From assembly GCF_023630705.1 (NCBI RefSeq), contig NZ_JALQEM010000036.1:208134-272133 (forward strand): 64,000 bases of DNA. Direction: 5' to 3'. Shown here in pieces: positions 34,380 through 43,465 of the stretch. Positions within the stretch are counted from its first letter, which is position 1. Each line of letters starts with the position of its first letter. The notes below the pieces were generated by a model that had not been told where the DNA came from, ran no database searches, and saw only the letters and a program-made list of their open reading frames with translations. Position numbers and translations under genes: made by a program. This DNA comes from Caballeronia sp. GAFFF1 (lineage in GTDB: Bacteria; Pseudomonadota; Gammaproteobacteria; Burkholderiales; Burkholderiaceae).

Positions 34380-35954
34380 TCATTTCGATGCGGCTTGCGA
34401 CGGTTCCGTTGCCTCGTGGTTCTGCGCGCGCTTTCGGCCGGGCGCGCGACGGACAGGCGCGTCCTCCGGCGTAGCCGCTTCGTTTGCCGATGCCACTTCT
34501 TCTTGCATGACGGCGGGCTCGGTCGCAACGGCCTGGGTTTCTGCAGGTTTCAGTCGACGAATCGCCTCCAGTTCCGCGACGAGATGCCCGATGAGTTCCT
34601 GCGACTCTTCCTGCGACAGCACATGCCTGCACGCCGTGATGCCGAATTCCATCGACCCGGCGTAGCTTTGCACGGTGATGTTCACCGCGAGCCCGTGATA
34701 CGGAATTGCCACCGGGTAGTAATGCACCATGCGCGCGCCGGCCATGTAGAGCGTGGTCGGCAGGCCGGGAACGTTCGAAATCAGCACATTGGCGACGCTC
34801 GGCAAGCGGCTCTGCAGATCGGTTCGCCCGAAGAGCGACGCCATGCCCGTCATCAGCCACGGCGCGCCGAAGACGGGCACCTGCGCGCCGAGCACCGGCT
34901 TCAATTCGCGGACGATGGCCTTCGCCGACTCCGACGAAGCGTGGATCGCCTTGAAGCGCTCGGCGCGGTCTGCGATGTCGGTCGCGAGATCGACGCGAAC
35001 CGCGGACACCTGATTGTTCATGGACCGGTCGTCGTCGCTGCGCAGGCTGACCGGCACCATCGCGATCAGCGAGCTGTCGGGCAGCAAGTCGCGCTCGGCC
35101 AGAAAGCGCCGCAACGCGCCGCTGCACATGGCCATGACGAGCGTGTTCACCGTGCCGCCCACCGCCTTGCTGAGCGACTTCATCTCGTCGAACGGCAAGG
35201 ACATGGTGGTGAACGAACGCTGATTGGTGATCGACGCATTGAAGATGGTCTTCGGCGCGATCCCGAGGTCGAGGCTGCGCTTGTCCTCGGTCAGCTTGCG
35301 CGAAGCGACCGCCTGCGTCGCGGTGCCGAGCGCCATGAAAGCCGTCGGCAGCAACGCACCGATGTCGCTGTACATCTTCGTGGTGTTGGAAACAGCGGCC
35401 TGCAACAGTTCCACGACGCCGAGCGGGTTCGCGTGACTGCGGCGCGTGCGGCGCGCGGGCGGCACCTCGCGGATCACCGGAGACACGTCGTACAGCACCT
35501 TGCCCATTTCCACGGCGGCCTTGCCGTCGATGGTGCTGTGATGCACCTTCGTGTAATACGCGATCTGGCCGTTCTCCAGGCCGTCGATCACATAGGCTTC
35601 CCACAACGGCCGGCTGCGGTCCAGGAGCGACGAGTGCAGCCGGGCGACCAGCTGCTCCAGTTGCGCCATGGTGCCGGGCCGACGCAACGTGAGACTGCGA
35701 ACGTGATAGTCGATATCGACATCGTCGTCTTCCACCCAGATGGGATCGGCCAGCTCGAACGGCATTTGCGCGAGCTTCCGGTGAAAGAGGCTGCACAGAT
35801 GCAGGCGCTTGGCCAGCACCGCTTTGACGTCCTCGAAAAAATCGCCGTTATAGCCGTCCGGAAGCTCGAAAAGCATCAGACTGCCGATATGCGTCGGCGT
35901 CTCGGGTGTTTCCAGATGCAGATACGAAGCGTCCGTGCTGCTCAGATGGTCCAT
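34380..35954 (-). CDS. Wax ester synthase/diacylglycerol acyltransferase (WS/DGAT)
   Basis: 524 aa. N-terminus LSSTDASYLHLETPETPTHI and catalytic HHxxxDG motif at H138-H-S-T-I-D143-G. Later family blocks include VVPVS-like MVPVSLRSDDD, NVLISNVPGLP (PLW-type end motif) and YAGSMEFGITACRHVL. Acylates fatty alcohols or diacylglycerol with acyl-CoA at the membrane to form wax esters or TAG. The C-terminal ~50 residues are Ala/Glu/Arg-rich and disordered. ATG 35954 has GAGAG at suitable distance; ATG 35975 has none. Downstream of a phasin and esterase gene on the same strand. Confidence 0.9.
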   Translation of the reverse strand: MDHLSSTDASYLHLETPETPTHIGSLMLFELPDGYNGDFFEDVKAVLAKRLHLCSLFHRKLAQMPFELADPIWVEDDDVDIDYHVRSLTLRRPGTMAQLEQLVARLHSSLLDRSRPLWEAYVIDGLENGQIAYYTKVHHSTIDGKAAVEMGKVLYDVSPVIREVPPARRTRRSHANPLGVVELLQAAVSNTTKMYSDIGALLPTAFMALGTATQAVASRKLTEDKRSLDLGIAPKTIFNASITNQRSFTTMSLPFDEMKSLSKAVGGTVNTLVMAMCSGALRRFLAERDLLPDSSLIAMVPVSLRSDDDRSMNNQVSAVRVDLATDIADRAERFKAIHASSESAKAIVRELKPVLGAQVPVFGAPWLMTGMASLFGRTDLQSRLPSVANVLISNVPGLPTTLYMAGARMVHYYPVAIPYHGLAVNITVQSYAGSMEFGITACRHVLSQEESQELIGHLVAELEAIRRLKPAETQAVATEPAVMQEEVASANEAATPEDAPVRRAPGRKRAQNHEATEPSQAASK

Positions 35955-36045
35955 TGCCGTGTCTCTCGTATTCATATAGTTTTTGATGCCGATGGCACGC
36001 CGTGACCCGGATCGCTCCCACCCCGGGCACGCCTGCCGATGGCCG

Positions 36046-36537
36046 TTACGACTTTTGCGACGTCTGCGACGTTTGCGACTGCTGTGGCGCTTCCGACTGC
36101 TGCAACGATCCTTGCAGATGCGTGACCCTTTCCTGCACACGGTCCTGCAGCACCTTCCAGGTCCTGTTGCGCACGGAGCCTTCCAGTTCAATGAGCTCGC
36201 GTATTCCCTGCATGGCCCGCGCGAGCGACTTCTGCCCGATCTCGGCGCGCTGTGCGATCGCCTGCGGACCCGTCAGGCCGTTGATGATTTCGGTCCATTG
36301 CGCCAGTTCTTCGAGCAGCAGCGCGTTGCGCCGCTCGACGATGGCATGGAAGCCGTCGTAGGCATCGCGGTTCGCCTGAAGCAGGGCGTCGATATCCTTG
36401 CGGTGCGATTCGGCCATCGCCGGCCAGTTCAGGTAACGCGCCCTGAAGCGTTCGATGAAGTTGCCATACGCGAGCAGCCCCGGCGGAAACGCCGGCTGAT
36501 CGGTTTGCTGAGTGAAGTCCTGCGTCGTGCTTGTCAT
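36046..36537 (-). CDS. Phasin-like granule protein
   Basis: 163 aa, almost entirely amphipathic helix (about 20-140) followed by a Gln/Ser-rich tail. GNFIERFRARYLNWPAMAES and IELEGSVRNRTWKVLQDRVQ fit a phasin family. Phasins coat polyhydroxyalkanoate or neutral lipid inclusions. Strong ribosome site AAGGAGG. It lies between the esterase gene and the WS/DGAT gene, so it may coat wax ester or TAG bodies made by the neighbour, by inference. Confidence 0.8.
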   Translation of the reverse strand: MTSTTQDFTQQTDQPAFPPGLLAYGNFIERFRARYLNWPAMAESHRKDIDALLQANRDAYDGFHAIVERRNALLLEELAQWTEIINGLTGPQAIAQRAEIGQKSLARAMQGIRELIELEGSVRNRTWKVLQDRVQERVTHLQGSLQQSEAPQQSQTSQTSQKS

Positions 36538-36589
36538 GCATCCTCCTTGAGCGGGTTGTATCAGGTGTGGAACGCTTAAATGCGGGAAC

Positions 36590-37381
36590 TCAGGCGGCGG
36601 AACGCTGCCCTTCGCCACGAGCCGGGTCGCCATAGACGAAACGCCGCCAGCCCGCCTCTCGGTCGAACGGCCGCCACTGGCCTTCCGGCTGCGCGAGTCT
36701 GTCCGCGATCGCATACATTACGGCGGGATGATGACCCAGACCGCAATGGCTGCTTTCGACCTCGATGTTCTCGGAGGTCGCGCTCACGCGTTCGAGGCAA
36801 CCCTGCCATGCCACGACGCCGTCGCTGCGGCTGTAGATCGCGGTGCTCGGCACGGGCGGCGGCTCTTTCATGAGCTCGCGTTGCGGCCAGTCGTCGGCTC
36901 TGCGGCCACTCAGCCGTTCGTAGTAACGCCAACCATGATTGGCTCGCGGCTCGCCCGCGAACGGACTGCCCAACGTGATGACGCTGCGCACGAGTTGCGG
37001 CGCATGGCGGGCGAGTTCCCGGGCGAACACGCCGCCGAGACTCCAGCCGATCACGCTGACCTTGCGGCCGGCACGCTCGGCGATGGTGGCCAGATTCGCG
37101 CGCATGTTGTCCTCGACGCCCGTGCGCGGGCCGAGATTCGCGCCGAGCGTCCATCCGAGCGCGTGGTAGCCGCGACTGCGCAGGAACATCCGCAGCAGCC
37201 GCGTGGAGAAGTCGCTCGCGCCGAAACCGGGCAGCACGAGGACCGGATGCCCGTCGCCGGTCGGCGCGAATTGCAGGAACGGGACGGCCGCGTAAAAGGC
37301 GCCGAGCTCGCAGATCGCGCGGGATTCGAGCATCAGAAGAAATCTCGACGGCGGCGCTGAAGGGTCGGACGGGGAATCCAT
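36590..37381 (-). CDS. Alpha/beta hydrolase (lipase/esterase-like)
   Basis: 263 aa. Nucleophile elbow GWSLGG with S114, candidate acid Asp in IYSRSDGVVAW, candidate His in SSHCGLGHHPAVM. The N-terminal VLVLPGFGASDFSTRLLR and the LRSRGYHALGWTLGANLGPR block match lipases of the PGAP1-like/LipA-like group. Possibly mobilises stored neutral lipid. AAGGA 6 nt before ATG 37381 decides the start. First gene of the esterase-phasin-WS/DGAT group; motif site C is 141 bp upstream. Confidence 0.87.
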   Translation of the reverse strand: MDSPSDPSAPPSRFLLMLESRAICELGAFYAAVPFLQFAPTGDGHPVLVLPGFGASDFSTRLLRMFLRSRGYHALGWTLGANLGPRTGVEDNMRANLATIAERAGRKVSVIGWSLGGVFARELARHAPQLVRSVITLGSPFAGEPRANHGWRYYERLSGRRADDWPQRELMKEPPPVPSTAIYSRSDGVVAWQGCLERVSATSENIEVESSHCGLGHHPAVMYAIADRLAQPEGQWRPFDREAGWRRFVYGDPARGEGQRSAA

Positions 37382-37768
37382 GAGCATTCCTTGTTTGATT
37401 GAGGGTTGCCGCCGCGCATGCCGAACGGTCTGTTGCATGCCGGAGCGCAGCGTCGCCGTGCGTGACGGCGATCAACAGGCGGAAAGTGCGTCGAGAATAG
37501 GCAGGAATCGCAGCGCGCACACCCCCTCGAAGATAGGGGTATCGCGCGCCTCGCCATGCGGGGCGTTCGCTGTAGCCGATGCCATGCGAGGCTGGTCGCG
37601 TCAGCGAAACGCGGAACGCGCCGCCGAAGTCGCAACGCTCGTCATGGCAATGGCCCGGCTGCTCGGGCTCTTGCCGACACCCGAATCCGGAATCGCGCGC
37701 GAGCTTCGTTGCTCATACTTTCGGGTCAATGCGGATCAGAACCGCAAGCCCCTTTTCCGAAACGACCC
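37382..37768. other. Divergent promoter region with motif site C
   Basis: About 387 bp separating the lipid storage group (minus) from the TPP enzyme gene (plus). No gene recognised. Holds the CCCCCT/AGGGGT inverted motif at 37522-37540. Confidence 0.5.
37522..37540. promoter_or_regulatory. Shared 19-bp inverted motif, site C
   Basis: CCCCCT, spacer CGAAGAT, AGGGGT. It is 141 bp upstream of the esterase start and 229 bp upstream of the TPP enzyme start. Same architecture as sites at 24256, 25358 and 30100. Confidence 0.6.
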
Positions 37769-39337
37769 ATGACAACGTCCGACGCGTGTACCGCCATCAA
37801 CGGCGCCGAGAGTCTGGTGAGGACGCTGCTGGCCTGCGGCGTCGATACCTGCTTCGCCAATCCGGGAACCAGCGAGATGCATTTCGTCGCGGCGCTGGAT
37901 CGCATTCCCGGCATGCGCTGCGTGCTCGGCCTGTTCGAAGGCGTCGTGACCGGCGCGGCGGACGGGTATGCGCGCATCGCGGGCAAGCCGGCCGCCACGC
38001 TGCTGCATTGCGGTCCGGGCCTCGCGAATGGTCTCGCGAACCTGCACAACGCGCGGCGCGCGCAGACGCCGGTGGTCAACCTCATCGGCGACCAGGCGAC
38101 GCATCACCGCCAGTACGACGCGCCGCTCACCACCGACGCAGAAGCGTGGGCGCGCCCCGTCTCGGTGTGGACGCGGACCGTCGAACGGGCCGATGCTGTC
38201 GGCGCGGCCGCTGCCGCCGCGATGCAGGCGGCGCGCGCCGCCCCCGGCGGAGTCGCCAGTCTGATCTTGCCGTCGGATGTCTGCTGGGACAGCGGCGGCG
38301 TGATTGCCGCGCCTCTCGAACCCGATCGCGCGGCGAGCGTCTCGCCGGACGACATCGAGCGCATCGCGCGCATGTTGCGGCAGGATCAGCCGTCGTTGCT
38401 GCTGCTCGCCGGCGCGGCGCTCGAAGAACACGCGTTGGCCTGCGCCCATCGCATCGCGGCCGCGACGGGCGCGCAGCTCATGTCGACGACCTTCAACGCA
38501 CGCGTGCCGCGTGGCCGCGGGCGCTTTCCGATCGAACGCATGCCCTACTCCGGCGATGCCGCGCGCGCCCGGCTCGCGGGCATTCGTCAGGTGGTCCTGG
38601 TGGGCACGCCTGCGCCCGCCAACTTCTTCGCCTATCCGGGCAAGCCTTCGCGTCCCTTTCCGGACGATGCGGCGATCCACGTCCTCGCGCGCCCCGAGGA
38701 CGATCTGGCGGACGCGCTCGCGCGTCTCGCTGACGCGCTGAACGCGCCGGCCGTGCGCGTTCCCGCGTTCGCTTCGGCCACGCCGCGCGTCGGCACAGGC
38801 GCGATAAGTTCGCAGGCCGTGGCGCAAACCCTGAGCGCGTTGATGCCGGAAGAGGCCATCGTCGTCGATGAGAGCGTGAGCTTCGGACACGCCTTCTATC
38901 CCGGAACGGTTCACGCCGCGCCGCATGACTGGCTTCAGCTAACGGGCGGCGCCATCGGCGACGGCCTGCCGCTCGCGCTGGGCGCGGCAGTCGCCGCGAA
39001 GGGCCGGCGCGTGATCGCGCTCCAGGCGGACGGTTCGGCGATGTACACGCCGCAAGCCCTGTGGAGCATGGCGCGCGAGAAACTCGACGTCACCGTGGTG
39101 CTGCTCGCCAACCGCCGCTATGCCATCCTCCAGCACGAGCTCGCCAGCGTGGGCGCGACGGCGGGTAAGACGGCGATGGACATGCTGGACATCGGCAATC
39201 CGGATCTCGACTGGTTGAAGATCGCCGGCGGCATGGGCGTGGAGGCCGCGCGGGTGAGCGACATGGCGCGCTTCAACGAGCTCTTCGCGATAGCCGTGCG
39301 ACGTCCCGGCCCGTTCCTGATCGAGCTTTGCATCTGA
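37769..39337 (+). CDS. Thiamine-diphosphate enzyme, acetolactate synthase/benzoylformate decarboxylase-like
   Basis: 522 aa. PYR domain with conserved Glu57 in LGLFEGVVTGAADGYARIAG, central domain, and PP domain with the TPP/Mg motif ALQADGSAMYTPQALWSM ... LLANRRYAIL. Length is below the ~560-590 aa of classical IlvB/IlvG. The residues before the TPP motif (LTGGAIGDGLPLALGAAVAA) are those of a 2-oxoacid decarboxylase/ligase. It has no adjacent regulatory small subunit, so it is probably not housekeeping acetolactate synthase. Substrate unresolved. The ribosome site is weak. Confidence 0.85.
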   Translation: MTTSDACTAINGAESLVRTLLACGVDTCFANPGTSEMHFVAALDRIPGMRCVLGLFEGVVTGAADGYARIAGKPAATLLHCGPGLANGLANLHNARRAQTPVVNLIGDQATHHRQYDAPLTTDAEAWARPVSVWTRTVERADAVGAAAAAAMQAARAAPGGVASLILPSDVCWDSGGVIAAPLEPDRAASVSPDDIERIARMLRQDQPSLLLLAGAALEEHALACAHRIAAATGAQLMSTTFNARVPRGRGRFPIERMPYSGDAARARLAGIRQVVLVGTPAPANFFAYPGKPSRPFPDDAAIHVLARPEDDLADALARLADALNAPAVRVPAFASATPRVGTGAISSQAVAQTLSALMPEEAIVVDESVSFGHAFYPGTVHAAPHDWLQLTGGAIGDGLPLALGAAVAAKGRRVIALQADGSAMYTPQALWSMAREKLDVTVVLLANRRYAILQHELASVGATAGKTAMDMLDIGNPDLDWLKIAGGMGVEAARVSDMARFNELFAIAVRRPGPFLIELCI

Positions 39338-39392
39338 GGCGCGCGAAGTCGCAAAGTGATCAGCCGTTGAACCGCGCGTCCGGACGCACGAC

Positions 39393-40226
39393 TCAGGCCG
39401 CTTGCGGCTCGAACGGAAACTGCTCGACTTCCCCGCCCTGCGCGACGACCACGGTGCTCTCCGGAATCTCCTGCCACCATCCGGGCAAATCGGCGAGCGG
39501 CTCGGACACGACAAGGAAAGCATCCTCTCCGGCCATCGCGATGCGCGGATCGTCGGGATACAACGCGTGCAGGTGACGGAACGACGTGTTGTGAAAGAGC
39601 GAGCGCGACTGCCGCTCGCTCGAATAGCGGACTGCCACGATTTGCTCGCCGTCGGTCGCGCAGACGGTCATGTTCAGCGGGTCGGCCACGCCGTGGCGGC
39701 GGGCGGTGTCTTCGACGAATGCCACCATCCGCTTGAGCGCGGTGACAGGCGCATGCGCCAGGCCGAAGGTGAGCGCGAGGAAGAACAGCACTTCCGAATC
39801 GGTCGATCCTTCGATCGACGGAAACAGGTCGGGCGCGACCGCCACCATCAGATCGCGGCGCAATACCGGGTAGTTGCGCACGAGGCCGTTGTGCACGAAG
39901 AGCCACCGGCCGTAACGGAACGGATGACAGTTGGTTTCCTGCGACGGCGTGCCGGTCGCCGCGCGCACGTGCGCGACGAAGAGCGGCGCGTGGATGGCGC
40001 GGGCGGCTTCGCGCAGGTTGCGATCGCTCCACGCCGGCTGAATGCAACGATAGCGAAAGGGAATGTCGGTCGGATGTCCGTACCAACCGATCCCGAAGCC
40101 GTCGCCGTTGGTGGTGGTCTGCCCGAGCCGCGCATGCAGGCTCTGGTCGATGAGCGAATGTTTCGCGTTGAAGAGCACGGTTTCGAGCTGAAGCGGATTG
40201 CCCGAATAGGCGAGCCAGCGGCACAT
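39393..40226 (-). CDS. Class II glutamine amidotransferase (YafJ-like)
   Basis: 277 aa. Starts MCRWLAYSG, so Cys2 becomes the N-terminal nucleophile after Met removal. Further Ntn-hydrolase signatures: NGDGFGIGWYG, FVAHVRAATGTPSQETNCHPF, FVHNGLVRNYP and the GSTDSEVLFFLAL Gln-binding loop. There is no synthase domain, so this is a stand-alone glutaminase domain. The YafJ family acceptor is uncertain; some relatives act in ergothioneine-type Cys-Glu hydrolysis (EgtC). AGGAGAG supports the start. Convergent with the TPP enzyme gene. Confidence 0.9.
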   Translation of the reverse strand: MCRWLAYSGNPLQLETVLFNAKHSLIDQSLHARLGQTTTNGDGFGIGWYGHPTDIPFRYRCIQPAWSDRNLREAARAIHAPLFVAHVRAATGTPSQETNCHPFRYGRWLFVHNGLVRNYPVLRRDLMVAVAPDLFPSIEGSTDSEVLFFLALTFGLAHAPVTALKRMVAFVEDTARRHGVADPLNMTVCATDGEQIVAVRYSSERQSRSLFHNTSFRHLHALYPDDPRIAMAGEDAFLVVSEPLADLPGWWQEIPESTVVVAQGGEVEQFPFEPQAA

Positions 40227-40395
40227 GATCTCTCCTGTGGAAGGGGCGTGAGTCGGCGGCCGAAGTCTGCCGCAGCGGGCCGGACGATCCGTTCGAGCCG
40301 CGCCAGCAGAATCGACGATACACCGATTGTTCGCGCGCTGCCTTCGCCTGAGGATAGGTGCCGCGCTTCACGCTCGGCCAGACACTCGCGGCGGC

Positions 40396-41589
40396 TTAAG
40401 CCCGGCGCAGATTCTCGAAGATCGCCGCGATACCCTGCCCGCCTCCGATGCACATGGTCACGAGCGCGTAGCGTCCGTTGATGCGCTCCAGTTCGTGAAG
40501 GGCCTTGACGGTGATGACCGCGCCGGTCGCGCCGATCGGGTGCCCGAGCGATATCCCCGACCCGTTCGGGTTGACCTTTTGCGCGTCGAGTTCGAGCAGC
40601 TTCGTCACCGCGCAAGCCTGAGCCGCGAATGCCTCGTTCGATTCGATGACGTCGAGATCGGTCGCGTGCAGACGGGCGCGCTTGAGCGCCGCGCGTGTCG
40701 CGGGCACTGGACCGATGCCCATGTACTGCGGATCGACACCCGCGTGCGCATACGAAACGAGACGCGCCAGCGGCCGAATCTCGCGCGCTTTCGCCGTCTG
40801 CGCGTCCATCATCAGAACTGCGGCTGCCGCGTCGTTGATTCCCGAGGCGTTGCCCGCCGTCACAGTTCCGCCATCTTTGAGGAACGCAGGACGCAAGCCG
40901 GCAAGCTCGCCCTGCTGGAGGTCGTGGCGCACGTGCTCGTCGGTATCGAAGACGGTGCTTTTGCCCTTGACTTGCGTGGCGATTGCAGCAATCTGGCCTG
41001 CGAAGCGGCCCTCGGCTATCGCGCGCGCCGCCCGCCGATGCGACTCCAGCGCGAGCGCATCCTGCTGCTCGCGCGTGATGCCGTATTTGCGTGCGACGTT
41101 CTCCGCCGTCATGCCCATGTGTATTGAGTGGAACGGGTCGTGCAACGCGCCGAGCATCATGTCGACGAGGCGGCTGTCCCCCATGCGCGCGCCGAAGCGA
41201 GCGTCCGTCGCAAGGTAGGGCGCGCGACTCATGTTCTCGGCACCACCGCCAATTGCGACGTCGGTATCGCCGAGCAGAATGGCCTGCGCCGCGCAGATGA
41301 TCGCTTCCAGTCCGGAGCCGCATAGACGGTTGACGGTCATCGCGGGCGTGTGCTCGGCGAGGCCGGCATCCAGGGCGGCGACTCGCGCCAGATACAGGTC
41401 TCTAGGCTCGGTAGCGATGACGTTTCCGAACACGACCCGACCCACGTCTTGTGCTGGCAGGCCGTTCCGGGCCAGCACGTTGCGCACGACGTGCGCGCCC
41501 AGCGCCGTGGGCGGCTGGTCCTTGAGACCGCCACCAAATTTTCCGATTGCGGTTCGCGCACCGCTGACCACGACGACATCCCTTTGCAT
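40396..41589 (-). CDS. Acetyl-CoA acetyltransferase (thiolase)
   Basis: 397 aa. Active-site residues are all visible: C90 in NRLCGSG, H350 in GHPIGATG and C380 in CIGGGQG. Length and motifs fit the BktB/PhaA class of degradative or biosynthetic thiolases. Converts a 3-ketoacyl-CoA plus CoA to acetyl-CoA and a shortened acyl-CoA, or the reverse. It starts 16 nt after the acyl-CoA dehydrogenase stop and is the last gene of a long same-strand run. Confidence 0.95.
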   Translation of the reverse strand: MQRDVVVVSGARTAIGKFGGGLKDQPPTALGAHVVRNVLARNGLPAQDVGRVVFGNVIATEPRDLYLARVAALDAGLAEHTPAMTVNRLCGSGLEAIICAAQAILLGDTDVAIGGGAENMSRAPYLATDARFGARMGDSRLVDMMLGALHDPFHSIHMGMTAENVARKYGITREQQDALALESHRRAARAIAEGRFAGQIAAIATQVKGKSTVFDTDEHVRHDLQQGELAGLRPAFLKDGGTVTAGNASGINDAAAAVLMMDAQTAKAREIRPLARLVSYAHAGVDPQYMGIGPVPATRAALKRARLHATDLDVIESNEAFAAQACAVTKLLELDAQKVNPNGSGISLGHPIGATGAVITVKALHELERINGRYALVTMCIGGGQGIAAIFENLRRA

Positions 41590-41605
41590 CGTTCACTCCA
41601 TCGAA

Positions 41606-43408
41606 TTAAAACTGTTCGCCCTGCAACGCGGGAACGCCTTCCACGTCGAGCCCGGCGACCACCGCCGCTTCGAGTGCGATCGCGCGCGGCAGCACGTGTG
41701 TCGCATAGGCATGCGCCGTGGCGATTCTCGTGTCGTGGAAAGCAGCGTCGCTTTCGCGTTTGTCCGTGGCGGCGATCAACGAGCGCGCAAGTTGCCAGCC
41801 GCAGAGCACGATGCCCGCCAACTGCAAGTAAGGCACGCTTCCCGCGAACACGGCGTTCGGTTCGCGGCGCGCGTTATCGACGACGAAGCACACGGAACGC
41901 GCAAGCGCGTCGTGGCCCGCGAGAAGGTGAGCGTGCATCGACCGGAACGCCGCGCTCGTGTCAAAAGAAGCGTGGCCCTGTAGCGCCACGATGGTTTCTT
42001 CGATGCGGGCAAGAAGACGCATCGCCACCGCGCCTTTGTCGCGCAGCGTCTTGCGACCGATCAGGTCGTTCGCCTGAATGGCCGTCGTGCCTTCGTAGAT
42101 CGGCAGGATGCGCGCGTCACGGTAATACTGCGCCGCGCCGGTCTCTTCGATGAAGCCCATGCCGCCGTGAACCTGAATGCCGAGGCTCGTCACTTCGAGC
42201 GCCATCTCCGTGCTCCACCCCTTCACGATAGGCACCAGAAATTCATAGATCGCCTGATTCGCTTCACGCACCTCTGGGTCCGCATGTGCGTGAGCCCGGT
42301 CGGCATGCGCTGCTGCGACATAGGCGAGCGAGCGGGCGCCCTCGGTCAGCGCGCGCATCGTCAAGAGCATCCGGCGCACGTCCGGATGCGCGATGATTGG
42401 CACCGGGTCGCTCGCCGATCCGTCGATGGCGCGGCCCTGCACGCGCTCTTTCGCGTATGCAACGGCCTTCTGATACGCGCGCTCCGACACGCCGATGGCC
42501 TGCACGCCCACGCCGAAGCGAGCCGCGTTCATCATGACGAACATGTATTCGAGGCCGCGGTTCTCCTCGCCCACCAGAAAGCCTGTCGCGCCGCCGTGAT
42601 CGCCGAACTGAAGCACGGCGGTCGGGCTCGCCTTGATGCCGAGCTTGTGTTCGATCGACACGCAGGTCACGTCATTGCGCTCGCCGCAGGAACCATCCGC
42701 GTTGACGAGCCGCTTCGGCACGATGAAGAGCGAGATGCCCTTCACGCCCGCCGGCGCATCGGGCGTGCGGGCAAGCACGAGATGCACGATGTTCTCGGCC
42801 ATGTCGTGCTCGCCCCACGTAATGAACGTCTTTGTGCCGGAGATACGGTAAGTGCCGTCGCTCTGCCGCTGCGCGCGCGTGCGCAACAGCGCGAGGTCGG
42901 ACCCCGCTTGGGGTTCGGTCAGATTCATCGTGCCGGTCCACTGGCCCGAGACGAGCTTGGGCAAATACGTCGACTTCTGCTCATCGCTGCCCGCGAGGAG
43001 CAGCGCTTCGATCGCGCCATCGGTCAGCAGCGGGCACAGCGCGAGCGACAGATTCGACGCGTTCAGCATCTCCGTGCACGCGGCTGCGATCAGCTTCGGC
43101 AGACCCTGTCCGCCATATTCTTGCGGATGATGCACGCCTTGCCATCCGCCTTCGACAAAGTGGCCAAAGGCTTGCCGAAAGCCCGGCGTCGATTCGACTG
43201 CGCCGTCCTTCCATGTGCTCGGATTGCGGTCGCCTTCTGCGTTGAGCGGCGCCCAGACCTCGTTGCACAGCCTCGCGCATTCTTCGAGCACGCCTCTTGC
43301 TGTATCGAGATCGGCATCTCCGAAGCCGGGCAAGGTGGCGATCTCGTCGAGCCCTGCAAGCTCGGTCATTGCAAAGAGCATTTCGTCTAATGGTGCGGCG
43401 TAAGTCAT
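41606..43408 (-). CDS. Acyl-CoA dehydrogenase, 600-residue type (copy 2)
   Basis: 600 aa and collinear over its whole length with the enzyme at 25521: MTELAGLDEIATLPGFGDAD, MNLTEPQAGSDLALLRTRAQ, FITWGEHDM, EENRGLEYMFVMMNAARFGV and ILPIYEGTTAIQANDLIGRK. Family: FAD-dependent acyl-CoA dehydrogenase with C-terminal extension. Placed directly before a thiolase and after acyl-CoA ligase, dioxygenase and transporter genes, it probably oxidises a CoA-thioester intermediate of that route. Confidence 0.95.
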   Translation of the reverse strand: MTYAAPLDEMLFAMTELAGLDEIATLPGFGDADLDTARGVLEECARLCNEVWAPLNAEGDRNPSTWKDGAVESTPGFRQAFGHFVEGGWQGVHHPQEYGGQGLPKLIAAACTEMLNASNLSLALCPLLTDGAIEALLLAGSDEQKSTYLPKLVSGQWTGTMNLTEPQAGSDLALLRTRAQRQSDGTYRISGTKTFITWGEHDMAENIVHLVLARTPDAPAGVKGISLFIVPKRLVNADGSCGERNDVTCVSIEHKLGIKASPTAVLQFGDHGGATGFLVGEENRGLEYMFVMMNAARFGVGVQAIGVSERAYQKAVAYAKERVQGRAIDGSASDPVPIIAHPDVRRMLLTMRALTEGARSLAYVAAAHADRAHAHADPEVREANQAIYEFLVPIVKGWSTEMALEVTSLGIQVHGGMGFIEETGAAQYYRDARILPIYEGTTAIQANDLIGRKTLRDKGAVAMRLLARIEETIVALQGHASFDTSAAFRSMHAHLLAGHDALARSVCFVVDNARREPNAVFAGSVPYLQLAGIVLCGWQLARSLIAATDKRESDAAFHDTRIATAHAYATHVLPRAIALEAAVVAGLDVEGVPALQGEQF

Positions 43409-43465
43409 ATTCGTTCAGTCCACGTAATGCGATCTTGAGTGTTCATAAGCGGTGTTATTTAGTGA

